A stretch of DNA of 64,000 nt from CAZWKX01 sp964614095 (GTDB taxonomy: Bacteria > Actinomycetota > Acidimicrobiia > Spongiisociales > UBA11373), in contig CAZTJO010000003.1 of assembly GCA_964614095.1 (NCBI GenBank), positions 28,447 through 92,446 of the forward strand. Reading direction: 5' to 3'. Below the pieces are notes generated by a model, which ran no database searches, was not told where the DNA came from, and saw nothing but the letters and a program-made list of their open reading frames with translations. Shown here in pieces: positions 35,281-45,265 of the stretch; position 1 is the first letter of the stretch; every line of letters starts with the position of its first letter. Made by a program: the position numbers and the translations under genes.

Positions 35281-35987
35281 GCACCGAGAAGCTGGGTACC
35301 TGGGCGCGTGCTCGTGAAGACGTGCGCGCCGTATTCGCCCACGACCCGGCAGCCCGGAGCGTGCCCGAAGTGCTCACCTGCTACCCGGGTCTACATGCCA
35401 TCTGGATGCATCGCCTGGCCCACGGCATGTGGACCTCCGGCCTGCGGCTGCCGGCTCGCCTGCTCAGCCACTTGAACCGGACTCTCACCGGCATTGAGAT
35501 TCACCCCGGCGCCACCATTGGCCGGCGTTTTGTCATCGACCACGGCATGGGGGTGGTCATCGGCGAGACCACGGAGATAGGCGACGATGTAATGGTGTAC
35601 CAGGGGGTCACTCTCGGTGGGACCAGCATGGAGAAGATGAAGCGCCACCCCACCCTGCGCGACGGCGTAGTTGTGGGAGCGGGGGCCAAGGTACTGGGGC
35701 CGGTCACCGTCGGCGAGGGCGCCCGTGTCGGCGCCGGTGCCATCGTGGTGCGCGACGTACCCTCCCACGCCACCGTCGTCGGCCTCGCCGGAAGAGTGCT
35801 CGACAGGAAACGCCGTGGTGACCAACACATGACCGTCGGCATCGCCGAGAGCAAGGCGGACCACGACGTGCGGGTGCTCGAGGTGCTGGTGGAGAAGGTC
35901 ACCCAACTGGAGAGCCGCTTCAACGACGGAGCACTGGCCGTGCTCCGCAACGGCGACGACGACTACTCGGAGGGCGGCGGCATCTAG
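35277..35987 (+). CDS. cysE: Serine O-acetyltransferase
   Basis: 236 residues. The N-terminal helices ([20 protein letters not shown]) are followed by the left-handed beta-helix hexapeptide domain: [60 protein letters not shown] and [20 protein letters not shown]. The His of DHGMG and the GGT loop are usual catalytic and substrate-binding elements. It makes O-acetylserine for CysK. The C-terminal tail after the beta helix is longer than in short CysE forms and ends in an acidic stretch. It ends within four bases of the convergent acetyltransferase gene. Confidence 0.95.
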   Translation: MSTEKLGTWARAREDVRAVFAHDPAARSVPEVLTCYPGLHAIWMHRLAHGMWTSGLRLPARLLSHLNRTLTGIEIHPGATIGRRFVIDHGMGVVIGETTEIGDDVMVYQGVTLGGTSMEKMKRHPTLRDGVVVGAGAKVLGPVTVGEGARVGAGAIVVRDVPSHATVVGLAGRVLDRKRRGDQHMTVGIAESKADHDVRVLEVLVEKVTQLESRFNDGALAVLRNGDDDYSEGGGI

Positions 35988-36454
35988 GAAGAAGCCGGCT
36001 TCTCGAGATAGATCAGGTCGGCGGTCTCGCCCAGAGACTCCCGCCGGACCTCTCGGTAGCCGAGACGGCGGTAGAGGCGCAGGTTGCCTTCGCTGCGGTC
36101 GCCGGTGAACAGCTCGAAGCGGTGGACTGCTCCGCCCAGGCGCTGCTCAATCTCGGCCATGAGCCTGGTTCCCAGGCCTTGGCCCCGGCAATCAGGAGCC
36201 ACAATGAGCCGGCCGATGTGGCCGGTATCGCCGTCGATACGGGCGCGAACGGAGCCGACCACACGTCCTGCAGCGACCGCCTTGAGAGTCAGGCTCCCGG
36301 CCATCTCCGCCTGCAGTGCTTCGAGCGTCTGAGTCAGCGGCGGGATACCCGGGTCGCCGTAGAGGAACGCCTCACTCTGGTAGGCGGCCCGCTGCAGAGT
36401 GAGGATCTCGGCGGCATCCTCGACGTGCGCGTCGAATATCTCGATAGCAGTCAC
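35984..36454 (-). CDS. GNAT-family acetyltransferase
   Basis: 156 residues. The acetyl-CoA loop is [20 protein letters not shown], followed by [20 protein letters not shown] and [11 protein letters not shown], a common GNAT pattern. The N-terminus reads [20 protein letters not shown]. The GTG at 36454, preceded by GAAGGGA, is chosen over an in-frame ATG at 36544 because the fold begins here. The stop overlaps that of convergent cysE. The substrate is unknown. Confidence 0.85.
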   Translation of the reverse strand: MTAIEIFDAHVEDAAEILTLQRAAYQSEAFLYGDPGIPPLTQTLEALQAEMAGSLTLKAVAAGRVVGSVRARIDGDTGHIGRLIVAPDCRGQGLGTRLMAEIEQRLGGAVHRFELFTGDRSEGNLRLYRRLGYREVRRESLGETADLIYLEKPASS

Positions 36455-36627
36455 AGGTCCCTTCTCTTGTCTCCGAGTTCCAGGCCACAGGGGCCACTCC
36501 CAGGCTCCCAATCCGAGAACCTCCAATCGAGTCAGGAGCGGCACGGCGCCGGGACAGGGTCGCGGCGCGTCACCTCGGGCGGGCGTGCCGAAACGGCGCG
36601 CCAGATCGACATCAGAGGTGCCGGCGG

Positions 36628-37158
36628 CTAATCGACCGCTTCCGCCTTCGGCTTCGAGCCGGCCCCAGCCTCCGCCTGCCCTCTAGCGGTCTTCAGGAGG
36701 CCGGACCAAGCCAGATAGGAGACTGCCAGCAAACCGATCCCCACACCCAGCAACAGCAATCCGTAGCCAAGATCAAAGCCGAATAGTTCTCCAGTCACAT
36801 ATTGCGGAGACGCGATCGTTTCCCGATAGAACGCGACACTGGCGGCGGCGAGGAATAGACCGCCCTGACTCAACAACCAGAAGCCGGAGAGCGCCAAGCC
36901 GATCTGGGTGGCCAAACGTCGCTCGGTGCCGGACCCCGCCGCGAACCACGACGGAAGCAGGATCAGCAAGACCCCCAAGATCGCCAGCGTCACCAGCCCG
37001 AATTCGGCCAGAGCCAGAACGTGGCCTCCGTTGCTCGTGATCGAGGGAGAAGTCGTCACCGCCACCAGCAAACCCGCCCAGGAAAGCATGGTCCCCAACA
37101 GAACGGTCAGTCCGACACCTGTGGCAGCACATTTCCAGCCGCCGTTTCCGCACGTCAT
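36628..37158 (-). CDS. Uncharacterised four-helix membrane protein
   Basis: 176 residues with four hydrophobic segments (starting at GVGLTVLLGTMLSWAGLLVA, ALAEFGLVTLAILGVLLILL, TQIGLALSGFWLLSQGGLFL and FGFDLGYGLLLLGVGIGLLA) and a charged Ala/Lys-rich tail. The family is not recognised. The ATG at 37158 is chosen because GGAGG lies upstream. It is divergent from the lipoprotein at 37332. Confidence 0.65.
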   Translation of the reverse strand: MTCGNGGWKCAATGVGLTVLLGTMLSWAGLLVAVTTSPSITSNGGHVLALAEFGLVTLAILGVLLILLPSWFAAGSGTERRLATQIGLALSGFWLLSQGGLFLAAASVAFYRETIASPQYVTGELFGFDLGYGLLLLGVGIGLLAVSYLAWSGLLKTARGQAEAGAGSKPKAEAVD

Positions 37159-37331
37159 ATCAAAACCTCCGTTCGAATGTGGGGCCAATCGTACGGCCCC
37201 CGCCAGAAGGTGCCCACAATCGCGGCCATGCGAAACATCCTCTCAATGCGTAATCTGCACTCCCTAACCGGTAAGCCGGGGTTTACGCCCACTCCGGCGG
37301 AGCCTCTGTGTTTGATCGAAGGGAGCCGGCA

Positions 37332-38156
37332 ATGCGCATACACAGGGCCAGGACGCCGATCACAATCCTGGCATTGATGATGCTTCTCGTCCTCGCCGCC
37401 TGCGGTGATAACACGACGATCGTTCCGCCGATAGACGGAGACCAAACCACCACCATCGCTCCGGGAACCGAGCCGACCGCCGGTCCAGGGGAGACCAGCA
37501 CAACCGCGCCTCCAACGACCGTGGCACCCGCCACCACAGCGCCATCATCGGCCACCGCCGCCGATGCCCTCGCCGCCTTCTTTGCCGCAGCCGAGAGCCT
37601 CGACGTCCAGATTGCGGACGCGGCAGTCGCGTTCAACGCCGGGTGGGACATAGGCGCAATGACCATGACAGCGGCAGGTGAAACGGCGGTGAACGCCCTC
37701 GATGCGGACCCGGTGGCGGCCCTCATTCCCGCCGGGCTGTCGCCGAACCTGGAACGAGCGGTCCTTGCCGTCTACGCCGACTTGGACAGCCGTATCGCCG
37801 CCATGCAGGGATCGCTGAATCGCATGTATCCCGGTGCGTATGACGACGTCATCTACTGCCTCGTCGACAACGGCCAAACCTCATTCCTCCGATTTGACGC
37901 CGACCTGGCCCAGGCCAAATCGCTGGCGGCCCTGGAACCGGCGCCGATGGCGGCTCCCGACTCGGAGGAGGCCGGCATCCTGGCCGTGCGTATCGTCACT
38001 ATTCACGGAATGAACGTCGGCTGTGACGAATGCGGCGGGGTGCAGTACGACTCCCACATACCGGTCGACTGGCCGGGCCGAACCGTCCTTGGCGGCACCC
38101 CCTTCGAAGCCAACTTCGTCGGCGGAGCGTGGGACATTCTGATCTACGCCTGCTGA
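37332..38156 (+). CDS. Uncharacterised lipoprotein, 274 residues
   Basis: A signal peptide with lipobox LVLAAC leads into a long Thr/Pro linker (TSTTAPPTTVAPATTAPSSA), then a helical mature domain (ADALAAFFAAAESLDVQIAD, ALIPAGLSPNLERAVLAVYA) and a C-terminal part with three Cys (NVGCDECGGVQYDSH and a terminal Cys). No family is recognised. The ATG at 37332 has GGGAG upstream. Protein partners are not evident from the neighbours. Confidence 0.72.
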   Translation: MRIHRARTPITILALMMLLVLAACGDNTTIVPPIDGDQTTTIAPGTEPTAGPGETSTTAPPTTVAPATTAPSSATAADALAAFFAAAESLDVQIADAAVAFNAGWDIGAMTMTAAGETAVNALDADPVAALIPAGLSPNLERAVLAVYADLDSRIAAMQGSLNRMYPGAYDDVIYCLVDNGQTSFLRFDADLAQAKSLAALEPAPMAAPDSEEAGILAVRIVTIHGMNVGCDECGGVQYDSHIPVDWPGRTVLGGTPFEANFVGGAWDILIYAC

Positions 38157-38166
38157 GCGGAAGGGG

Positions 38167-39699
38167 TCACCTGGCCCTGAAGCGCACCTTGTGGTGGCCG
38201 GTGGCGCCGTCGGGTTGAGGGGGTTGCCGCTCGTCGGTCTGGACCTCTCCGTCGCCGCCGATCGCTCGCACCTCGATGGAGTGGTCACCGGCGGCAGTCT
38301 CGATCATGCCCCTCCATTGCACCCAGGACTGCTCCGATAGCGGAGTGCTGAGTTCCATGGACTGCCACGGGCCTTCGTCGAGGCGCACCTCAACGCCGCC
38401 CACTCCCTGCAGCGACACCCAGGCAACGCCGGCGACCGTGATTGCTCCCGCCTCCACTTCTGCGCTCCGGCGCGGCACGTCGATGCGCGACTGCAGCTTC
38501 ATCGGGGCCTCCTTTGCCCAGGCCCTGACCACCCAGTAGGCGTCGAAGTCGTCCCAGCGGGCCAACTCAATCTCCGACAGCCACTTAGTCGCCGACACGT
38601 AGCCAAACAGGCCGGGCACGACGAGCCGAGCCGGGTATCCGTGTTCCACCGGCAGCGGGTCGCCGTTCATCGCCAGAGCCACCAGCGGCTCCCTGCCGTC
38701 GAACACCAATCCGGTGGGGAATCCCACGGTGAAGCCATCGATGGAGCGGCCGATCACCTGGGTCCCCTCGGGCTGCACCCCAGCCTGCTCAAGGATCTCC
38801 GACAGGCGCGCCCCTCCCCACCGAGCGGTGCCGATCAGATCGCCACCCACGTCATTCGACACGCAGGCCAGCGTGATGTACTCCTCCACCAGTGCCATGT
38901 CGAGCAGGTCCTGGTACGACAACTCAAGCTGCCGATCGGTCAGACCGCCCACCCGCAGCTTCCAGGTGCCGGCGTTGATGACCGGCAAAGACAATGACGT
39001 GTCAATCCGGAAGAAATCGCTGTTGGGCACCAAGATCGGCGTGATGCCCGGCACATCGAACGACGACGATGGGTTCAGGTGTGACAGCAGAGGCGATGAA
39101 GGCTGCAGACTCTCCGCTGCCGGCGGCTCCGGCACCGAACCGACCAGCCAGCGGCCGGCGGCTCCGGCACCGGCGGCTGCCAGGCCTGCGAGCGCCGCCA
39201 TGCCGAGGAAGCGGCGGCGCTCCGGATCGAGAATCTGATCGCCGTCCCCGGCCATCTCCTCGAGCACAGCGATCCGCAGCATCGCCCACAGCGTGCCGAT
39301 GCCTACGCTCACCGCCACAACAGTTGCCCCGGCCGTCGCCCAGCCGTTGATCTGCGGCTCCGCCAGCCCGGCCATGAATCCGAGGACGCCAAAGACCACG
39401 TAGAACGCGATGCCGGCCATCAACCAGCGCGCCGCCACGTACCCGGCGAGCCAGCCGAGCCCCAGGGCGATGATCACGGTGCCGGCAGTCAGAGCGCCCT
39501 TGTCACCGGTGCCGAACACGCTGATGGCGAACTCTTTCAGCCATCCGGGCACATGGTCGACAACAAACCCGCCCACCGCCGCCAGCGGCGACGGCACGGC
39601 CGAAAACAAACCCGCCAGCAGCTCGCCGATGCCGAGCGCCACACCGGTGGAAACCAACCCCGCCACTCCGGCCCTGACCCTGGACACTTTTCTGGGCAT
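38167..39699 (-). CDS. Membrane-anchored molybdopterin oxidoreductase (sulfite oxidase-like)
   Basis: About 510 residues. Four membrane segments occupy the first 150 residues, then a fifth segment (AALAGLAAAGAGAAGRWLVG) leads into an extracytoplasmic sulfite-oxidase-type Moco domain: FFRIDTSLSLPVINAGTWKL, the Mo-ligand Cys in EYITLACVSNDVGGDLIGTA, GARLSEILEQAG, PLPVEHGYPARLVVPGLFGY and KWLSEIELA, and a C-terminal Mo-co dimerisation domain. The substrate is unknown. The start at 39699 is tentative because no ribosome binding site is seen; a TTG at 39729 is also in frame. It converges on the lipoprotein gene. Confidence 0.88.
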   Translation of the reverse strand: MPRKVSRVRAGVAGLVSTGVALGIGELLAGLFSAVPSPLAAVGGFVVDHVPGWLKEFAISVFGTGDKGALTAGTVIIALGLGWLAGYVAARWLMAGIAFYVVFGVLGFMAGLAEPQINGWATAGATVVAVSVGIGTLWAMLRIAVLEEMAGDGDQILDPERRRFLGMAALAGLAAAGAGAAGRWLVGSVPEPPAAESLQPSSPLLSHLNPSSSFDVPGITPILVPNSDFFRIDTSLSLPVINAGTWKLRVGGLTDRQLELSYQDLLDMALVEEYITLACVSNDVGGDLIGTARWGGARLSEILEQAGVQPEGTQVIGRSIDGFTVGFPTGLVFDGREPLVALAMNGDPLPVEHGYPARLVVPGLFGYVSATKWLSEIELARWDDFDAYWVVRAWAKEAPMKLQSRIDVPRRSAEVEAGAITVAGVAWVSLQGVGGVEVRLDEGPWQSMELSTPLSEQSWVQWRGMIETAAGDHSIEVRAIGGDGEVQTDERQPPQPDGATGHHKVRFRAR

Positions 39700-39744
39700 C
39701 CGCGAAAGATAGGTGGGAGCGTGGGCCAAACGGGAAGAGGAAGC

Positions 39745-39780
39745 AGAATTCAGAATTCAGAAGGAAGTGTTCAGCATTCA
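39745..39780. repeat. ATTCAGA-type intergenic repeat
   Basis: GCAGAATTCAGAATTCAGAA followed by TGTTCAGCATTCAGATGG, direct repeats of the dispersed AT-rich unit. It lies between two minus-strand genes, the LCP gene (stop 39826) and the Moco oxidoreductase gene (start 39699). Confidence 0.55.
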
Positions 39781-39825
39781 GATGGCGGAAAGCGGCCTTT
39801 TTGCCTCCGGACCTCTCCTGCTGAA

Positions 39826-41424
39826 TCAGCCGCAGTCGGACTCCACGGTGCCCAACGTGGTGCCGGCCGATACCCCGGCCAGGAGGTCGGCCACACCGGT
39901 CCGCACCGCCGGCGCGTCAACGATGGGAAGACCCATGTAGTTGAGGCCCTTGGTGTACGGCGGCGATGCGATGGAGAACGTAGCGATGTCGTCGGCTTCC
40001 AGTGAGCCGACCGCCTCGATGATGTCGGGCAGATAGTCCAGTGGGATGTTGGTGGTCGTCGAGGTGCGGATCACCTCACTGATGGCCGAGAATCGCCAAA
40101 ACAGCGTCACCATGTCGATCTCGGTGGCGACATCGCGGACCATACAATGCTGCCGCCTCATTCTCTCTTGGGCTCCCGTGGTTCGATCCCGTACATAAGC
40201 TAGTGCCTGGTGGCCGTCGAGAATATGCTCCCCCGGCTCGACGTCGATCCGAACCGGCTCTTCGCCCTCCTTGGCCGGTGAATAGGCCACGTGCATGCTC
40301 TCGGTAACCGTCACTTGTACACCGCCGAGGGCATCTATGAGATCGACAAAACCGGCGAAGTCGACGAGCACGTAGTAATCGATCTCGATACCGAGCAACT
40401 GCGACAGAGTCTGGCGGAGCGCCTCCATCCCCGGATCCGGAGCATCGGGAAAGGTGCGCACCCAGCTGTGCGTGTGCACATACAGGTAGTTGATGCGATC
40501 GGCGTAGCAATCGCAGATCTCCATCTCCGGCCGCGGTGGTGCCTCCTCCCCGGCCGCCAGCGCCTCGGCCACTTCCTCGGCGTACGCCCGACCCTCATGC
40601 CACTCCTGCACCTGAATCATGGTCTCGGCCCTGGCCCAGGCCGACGGCAACGGAACATCGACAAGATCCCGGTACACGCTGATGAGTGCCGCCTTGCCGG
40701 TCTCCAGGTCGATACTGGCCACGATCATCACGTCGGTGCGCAGGTCTTGCCGGCCCGGGCCGAAGTCCCCTCCGGCCAGCAGCACGGTAAGGCGCTCTCC
40801 CAGCGGGTTGTCGACCTCAGCAGGCGCCTCCGGCTCAGTACTGGCGACCGGCACGGTGCTGGAGGTGACCGCCGCCGGCGTAGTGCTCGTCGTGGTCGAT
40901 GCCACGGGTCCCAGATCCCCCTCAGGGTCTTCAGCCAGCGATTGCTCTTCCCTCTCGGCGAGCGGAGGCAACGGATCCTGGACAAAAACTGTCTCCAGCA
41001 TGGCGATCGCATCGGTGGCATACCGGTGCACGATGAAATGTGGCACCAGCAAGGCAAGGGCAACAACAAGCACCCCGGCCCGCCAGGCCCAGGTGGCCGC
41101 CGAGCCTTCAGCACGCTGCCATCGGTACAGCCACGCATCGCCGATGGAGACCAGCCGCTCCAGCGCCAGGAGGCCATTGACTAGCACCAGAACCCACAGC
41201 CAGCGCGGCTGCACCAGGAGCTTTGCCAGCATGACGGGGCGGTCCTCGTCCACGTCCACACTGACCAAGACGGCGATCACCAGGCCCATCGCGGCCAGAG
41301 CAGGCAAGGCCAGCAGCAGCCCACGGCGGCGGCGGCCGGCGAACCACTGACCCATTCCGGGCAGCAAGGCCGAGAGAAACGCCAACCTTTCGGCCGGAGG
41401 TGCTCCGAGGCGGCGATCCAACAC
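39826..41424 (-). CDS. LytR-CpsA-Psr (LCP) family cell-wall glycopolymer ligase
   Basis: About 532 residues. Four membrane segments lie in the first 150 residues (starting AERLAFLSALLPGMGQWFAG), then a Ser/Thr-Pro linker and an extracellular LCP domain: LTVLLAGGDFGPGRQDLRTD, VMIVASIDLETGKAALISVY, RDLVDVPLP, then VDLIDALGGVQVTVTESMHV and YVRDRTTGAQERMRRQHCMV. The Arg and Asp residues fit the LCP pyrophosphate site. LCP proteins attach teichoic-acid-like polymers or arabinogalactan to peptidoglycan. The N-terminus is uncertain: GTG at 41424 follows AGGGGG closely; an ATG at 41526 is also in frame. Confidence 0.9.
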   Translation of the reverse strand: MLDRRLGAPPAERLAFLSALLPGMGQWFAGRRRRGLLLALPALAAMGLVIAVLVSVDVDEDRPVMLAKLLVQPRWLWVLVLVNGLLALERLVSIGDAWLYRWQRAEGSAATWAWRAGVLVVALALLVPHFIVHRYATDAIAMLETVFVQDPLPPLAEREEQSLAEDPEGDLGPVASTTTSTTPAAVTSSTVPVASTEPEAPAEVDNPLGERLTVLLAGGDFGPGRQDLRTDVMIVASIDLETGKAALISVYRDLVDVPLPSAWARAETMIQVQEWHEGRAYAEEVAEALAAGEEAPPRPEMEICDCYADRINYLYVHTHSWVRTFPDAPDPGMEALRQTLSQLLGIEIDYYVLVDFAGFVDLIDALGGVQVTVTESMHVAYSPAKEGEEPVRIDVEPGEHILDGHQALAYVRDRTTGAQERMRRQHCMVRDVATEIDMVTLFWRFSAISEVIRTSTTTNIPLDYLPDIIEAVGSLEADDIATFSIASPPYTKGLNYMGLPIVDAPAVRTGVADLLAGVSAGTTLGTVESDCG

Positions 41425-41577
41425 AGACCCCCTGACCAAGAAAATGCTTCCATCCAGAACGCTACTGCGGCGACCACACGGCGGAGATCGTGGAGGCGTC
41501 GGCCCGACCGGAATATTCTTCAGCATCTGCGGAATAATGCAGGTCGGCCGCGACGATCTTCCCTGCTCCCAACATCC

Positions 41578-42783
41578 TCACAGACGCTCGGCGTACAGCT
41601 CCACCGGATGAGCGACACGGAACCGGCGGCCTAGGTGTGTGCGCAGCTGCATCTCGCAGCCGGCGTTTGCCGATGCCACTATCTCTGCACCCGAGGACTG
41701 CACCAGGTCGGCGATGCGCCGCCCCAGCACCCTCGACTCTTCAGGGTGGGACAGGGCCCAGGCACCGGCGGCCCCGCAGCACAAGGCATCGGGATCGATC
41801 TCCACCACCTCGTATCCGGCCGCCTCCACGATCAAACGAGGCTCCTCGACAACACGCTGCGCCTGGCGCAGGTGGCAGGGATCCTGCACCGCCACCCTGC
41901 CGGCCGGTGATCTCAATCGCGGCAGCCGCCCCACACAGATCGCCTCCGCCACCACTTCGGTGATATCACGCACCCGGGCCGCCAGCTCGGCGCCTCCCTC
42001 ACCCGCCCAATATTCATACTCCTTGAGTTGTGCTCCGCAGCCGGCCACGTCGGCCACGATGATGTCGGCCTCACTAAACGCGACAACGTTTTGGGCGGCC
42101 AGCCGCGCCGCTTCGGTGGCAGCTCCCTCGTGGGCGGCTAGGGCCCCGCAGCAGGTCTGCTCCGCGGGCACGATCACCCGATAGCCGGCCCGCCGCAGCA
42201 GCTCGATCGTCACCCGGTGCAGCGGGCCAAACCATGGTTCGGCCACACAGCCGGCCAGCAGCGCTGCCATTCCCACCTCTTCACCGTGTGCGGGCAGATC
42301 GAGCCCACGCACCCGGCGGCCGAATAACGGCACTCGGCGCAGGCCGGCAACGTTGCGCCAGCGGCCTCGCAGCCAGAAACGAGCACCCAGTCTTTGCAGG
42401 AGCGCCAACCCGAATGTGGCCGACCGCATCAATGCCGGCGAAGCGATCCAGCGGCCGAACACGCGTCCCTGCCACCTTGCGCCATGCCCGGCTTGTGCCA
42501 ACTCCGAGCGGGCTCCCGTCATCGCCCGGCCGAAGGGCACCAGCGCCGGGCATGCCGCTTCACAAGCCCGGCATTGCAGGCACAGGTCGATGATGCCGGC
42601 AAAGGTCTCGTCGAGCGGCGCCAGGCCGTCGGCGACGGCCGCCATAGCCAGCAGGCGGCCCCGAGGCGAGGCGGTCTCATCGCCGGTGAGCCTGAACGTG
42701 GGACACACCGGCAGGCAGAGGCCGCAGGAGATGCACCGCTCCACATCGGCGCTGGCCGGCGCCCAGGACGTCTGCCAGACCAT
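41578..42783 (-). CDS. glcF: Glycolate oxidase iron-sulfur subunit
   Basis: 401 residues. Two 4Fe-4S motifs at the N-terminus (CISCGLCLPVCP near residue 17 and CLQCRACEAACP near 68) are followed by two CCG-type domains of the heterodisulfide-reductase family (TCCGALAAHEG, VQDPCHLRQAQR, ALCCGAAGAWALSHPEESRV, NAGCEMQL). As in E. coli GlcF it should pass electrons from the flavin subunits to the respiratory chain. The ATG at 42783 shares one base with the glcE stop. It is the last gene of a glcD-glcE-glcF operon. Confidence 0.93.
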   Translation of the reverse strand: MVWQTSWAPASADVERCISCGLCLPVCPTFRLTGDETASPRGRLLAMAAVADGLAPLDETFAGIIDLCLQCRACEAACPALVPFGRAMTGARSELAQAGHGARWQGRVFGRWIASPALMRSATFGLALLQRLGARFWLRGRWRNVAGLRRVPLFGRRVRGLDLPAHGEEVGMAALLAGCVAEPWFGPLHRVTIELLRRAGYRVIVPAEQTCCGALAAHEGAATEAARLAAQNVVAFSEADIIVADVAGCGAQLKEYEYWAGEGGAELAARVRDITEVVAEAICVGRLPRLRSPAGRVAVQDPCHLRQAQRVVEEPRLIVEAAGYEVVEIDPDALCCGAAGAWALSHPEESRVLGRRIADLVQSSGAEIVASANAGCEMQLRTHLGRRFRVAHPVELYAERL

Positions 42784-43892
42784 CACAGCCCTCCGGGAAG
42801 GCGCCCGGGGTTCAGTACGCCCATCGGATCGAAAGCGGCCTTGAGCCGGCGCTGCAGTTCGATTGTGCCCGGCACCATCCCCCACGCGTCGAATTGTCCG
42901 TACACGTCATCGGGCGCCGACACCACCACCAGAGCGCCGCCGGCATCCTCGGCCCACTCCCTGAGCCGGACCAGCTCACCCACGTCGGGATTGGTGAACC
43001 CGGCCAGCACCTCACCAACACCAAAAGCGGCTTGATACTCCGCGGCGCCGTCCAGTAGATCCACCGCTTGACGTGTCCAAGCCGGCGGTACTCGCAGCGA
43101 TGCCACCACCGGGGCCGACGGCGGCCGGGGCCATCGGTGCCCGTCGGAAACCTCACCCCCAAGTGCCGCCGCCTGAGCCGCCACATCATCCTCGGCGCCT
43201 TCGAGATACACCGTCACCTCGCCGTCGGCCTCGATAACGGCCAACGGCCGAAACAGGATCCGCAGTGCCTCCTCCGCATCGCCCACCCGCACCATCGCCT
43301 TGACCGGCGGCACCGGCCACAGCCTCAGGCACACCTGGGTGATCACTCCCAATGCCCCGAACGAACCGGTTGCCAGCCGCGGCAGCCCGTACCCGGCAAC
43401 GTTTTTCACCACCCGGGCTCCGCCGCGCCCGATACGGCCGTCTCCGCTGACAAACACCACTTCGAGCAACCGGTTTCGGGTGGGCCCGTAGCGGAGCCGC
43501 CGCCACCCCGAGACCCCGGCGGCGATACAACCGCCCACCGTGGCCTCCCCCGGCACCTCGGGCAGCAGCGCCGTCTGCCCGACTTCGGCCAATCGGCGCT
43601 CCAGATCGGCCACCCGGACCCCGGCCTCCACCACAACGGTGAGGTCCTCCGGCGTCCAGTCGATGACCCGATTCAATCGACTGGTCGACAGCAGCAGGCC
43701 GGGTGAGACCCGGCCGCCGAATCCTTGGTGGGTGCCGCCACCCCAAGGGACCACAGCAATCCCCTTCTGGGAGGCGGCGTCGAGGACCGCAGCCACTTGC
43801 TCCGGCTGCTGGGGCGCCAGCACCAAACCGGCATCGGGAACCCCCTCGATACTCGACACGAGGTCCCCAAAGCGGTGGCGCAGATCCTTCAT
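42783..43892 (-). CDS. glcE: Glycolate oxidase FAD-binding subunit
   Basis: 369 residues with a PCMH-type FAD domain: GLVLAPQQPEQVAAVLDAAS, GIAVVPWGGGTHQGFGGRVS, TSRLNRVIDWTPEDLTVVVE and ATVGGCIAAGVSGWRRLRYG. It is shorter than GlcD, as in the known complex. The start overlaps the glcD stop by four bases and the end overlaps glcF, so all three subunits are translationally coupled. Confidence 0.92.
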   Translation of the reverse strand: MKDLRHRFGDLVSSIEGVPDAGLVLAPQQPEQVAAVLDAASQKGIAVVPWGGGTHQGFGGRVSPGLLLSTSRLNRVIDWTPEDLTVVVEAGVRVADLERRLAEVGQTALLPEVPGEATVGGCIAAGVSGWRRLRYGPTRNRLLEVVFVSGDGRIGRGGARVVKNVAGYGLPRLATGSFGALGVITQVCLRLWPVPPVKAMVRVGDAEEALRILFRPLAVIEADGEVTVYLEGAEDDVAAQAAALGGEVSDGHRWPRPPSAPVVASLRVPPAWTRQAVDLLDGAAEYQAAFGVGEVLAGFTNPDVGELVRLREWAEDAGGALVVVSAPDDVYGQFDAWGMVPGTIELQRRLKAAFDPMGVLNPGRLPGGL

Positions 43893-45265
43893 GCCTCCAC
43901 CCCCGGCAGCACCTTTCCCGGATTGAGCCGCCCGTGCGGATCGAAGGCATCCCGCACCCGGCGCTGCGCCTCCAAATCGTCGGGAGAGAACTGCAGCGAC
44001 ATGAGGCTGCGCTTCTCCATGCCGATGCCGTGTTCACCCGAGACGGTCCCGCCTAGGTCCACTGCGGCGGCGGCAATCTCGGCCGACGCTACCTCTACTG
44101 CCGCCTCGGCGACGGCGTCCTCGGGGTCAAACACAAACTTGGGGTGCAGGTTCCCGTCGCCGGCATGAAGCGAGGTGTACGCCTCCAGCCCATGGGCATC
44201 GGCGATGCGGCCGATTTCGGCCACCATCTCGACAAGCCGGCTCCGCGGCACCACCACATCGTGATCGCGAAACCCGGCCCCCATCTGGGCGACGCTCGGG
44301 AATGAGGACCGGCGTGCCGTCCACAGCCTTTCGCGATCGTCCTCCTCGACGGCTCGCCGTACATCGGCCGATCCGTGCTCCCGGGCCGCCTGCTCGATCG
44401 CAGCCGCCTCGGCCCGCACCTGCTCCGGCCGCCCCGCCGCTTCCGCCAGCAGTAGAGCCCCAACGTCGGCCGGAAGGCCCCCGGTGAAACGATCGACGAG
44501 ACGCACCAGGTTGCCGCCCATCATCTCCAACACGGCCGGCACCACCCCGGCGGCGATCACTGCGGCGACCGCAGCGGCCGCCTGTTCCAGCGACCCGAAA
44601 ACGGCCTCCACCGTCATGACCGCCGGAGGATCCTCGGCCAGGCGAACCAGCACCCGGGTGACTATCCCCAGAGTGCCCTCGGACCCGACCAGCAAACCCC
44701 GGACATCCAGCCCGACCGGGTCGGGGCCACCGCCCCCGGCCGTCACCACCTCACCGGCGGCGGTGACAAACTCGACCGCAAGCACATGCGACGCGGTGCT
44801 GCCTTCGCCCAGGCCGTGCGGGCCTGAGGCGTCGGTCGACACGTTGCCTCCGACGGTCGATGCCGCCCGCGAAGACGGGTCGGGCACAAAGTGCAGACCG
44901 TGTGCGGCGGCACACCGGGTGAGATCGAGGTTGAGAACGCCGGCACCCACCCAGGCGCTCCCGTTGGCGGCATCGATGTCGATACCGTCGATGCGGGTGG
45001 TAACCAGAACCACTGCCGGCTCGGCTGGGACCGCTCCCCCGGCAAGGCCCGTGGCCGTGCCCCGCGCCACCACCGAAACACCATGCTCGGCGGCGATCCG
45101 CACCACCTGAGCCACCTCGGCGCTGCCGCCCGGGAACACCACGGCAAGCGCTTCACCCCGCTCGGTGCCGGCGTCACCGCCGAAGAGGTACAACTCGAGT
45201 GAGCGGCTGCGCACCCGGTCTGCACCGAGTCCCGCCTCCAGATCTGCGACCAATGCCGAGCCCAC
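43889..45265 (-). CDS. glcD: Glycolate oxidase catalytic subunit
   Basis: 458 residues, FAD-linked oxidase: VSVVARGTATGLAGGAVPAE and VGGNVSTDASGPHGLGEGST in the FAD domain, then DLEAQRRVRDAFDPHGRLNP and ISGEHGIG-like VSGEHGIGMEKRSLMSLQFS at the C-terminus. It oxidises glycolate or a related 2-hydroxy acid, feeding the glyoxylate pool. The GTG at 45265 has TAGGCT (45277-45272) six bases upstream without a ribosome binding site, so the operon is probably leaderless. It diverges from a large SARP-type regulator at 45418. Confidence 0.92.
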   Translation of the reverse strand: MGSALVADLEAGLGADRVRSRSLELYLFGGDAGTERGEALAVVFPGGSAEVAQVVRIAAEHGVSVVARGTATGLAGGAVPAEPAVVLVTTRIDGIDIDAANGSAWVGAGVLNLDLTRCAAAHGLHFVPDPSSRAASTVGGNVSTDASGPHGLGEGSTASHVLAVEFVTAAGEVVTAGGGGPDPVGLDVRGLLVGSEGTLGIVTRVLVRLAEDPPAVMTVEAVFGSLEQAAAAVAAVIAAGVVPAVLEMMGGNLVRLVDRFTGGLPADVGALLLAEAAGRPEQVRAEAAAIEQAAREHGSADVRRAVEEDDRERLWTARRSSFPSVAQMGAGFRDHDVVVPRSRLVEMVAEIGRIADAHGLEAYTSLHAGDGNLHPKFVFDPEDAVAEAAVEVASAEIAAAAVDLGGTVSGEHGIGMEKRSLMSLQFSPDDLEAQRRVRDAFDPHGRLNPGKVLPGVEA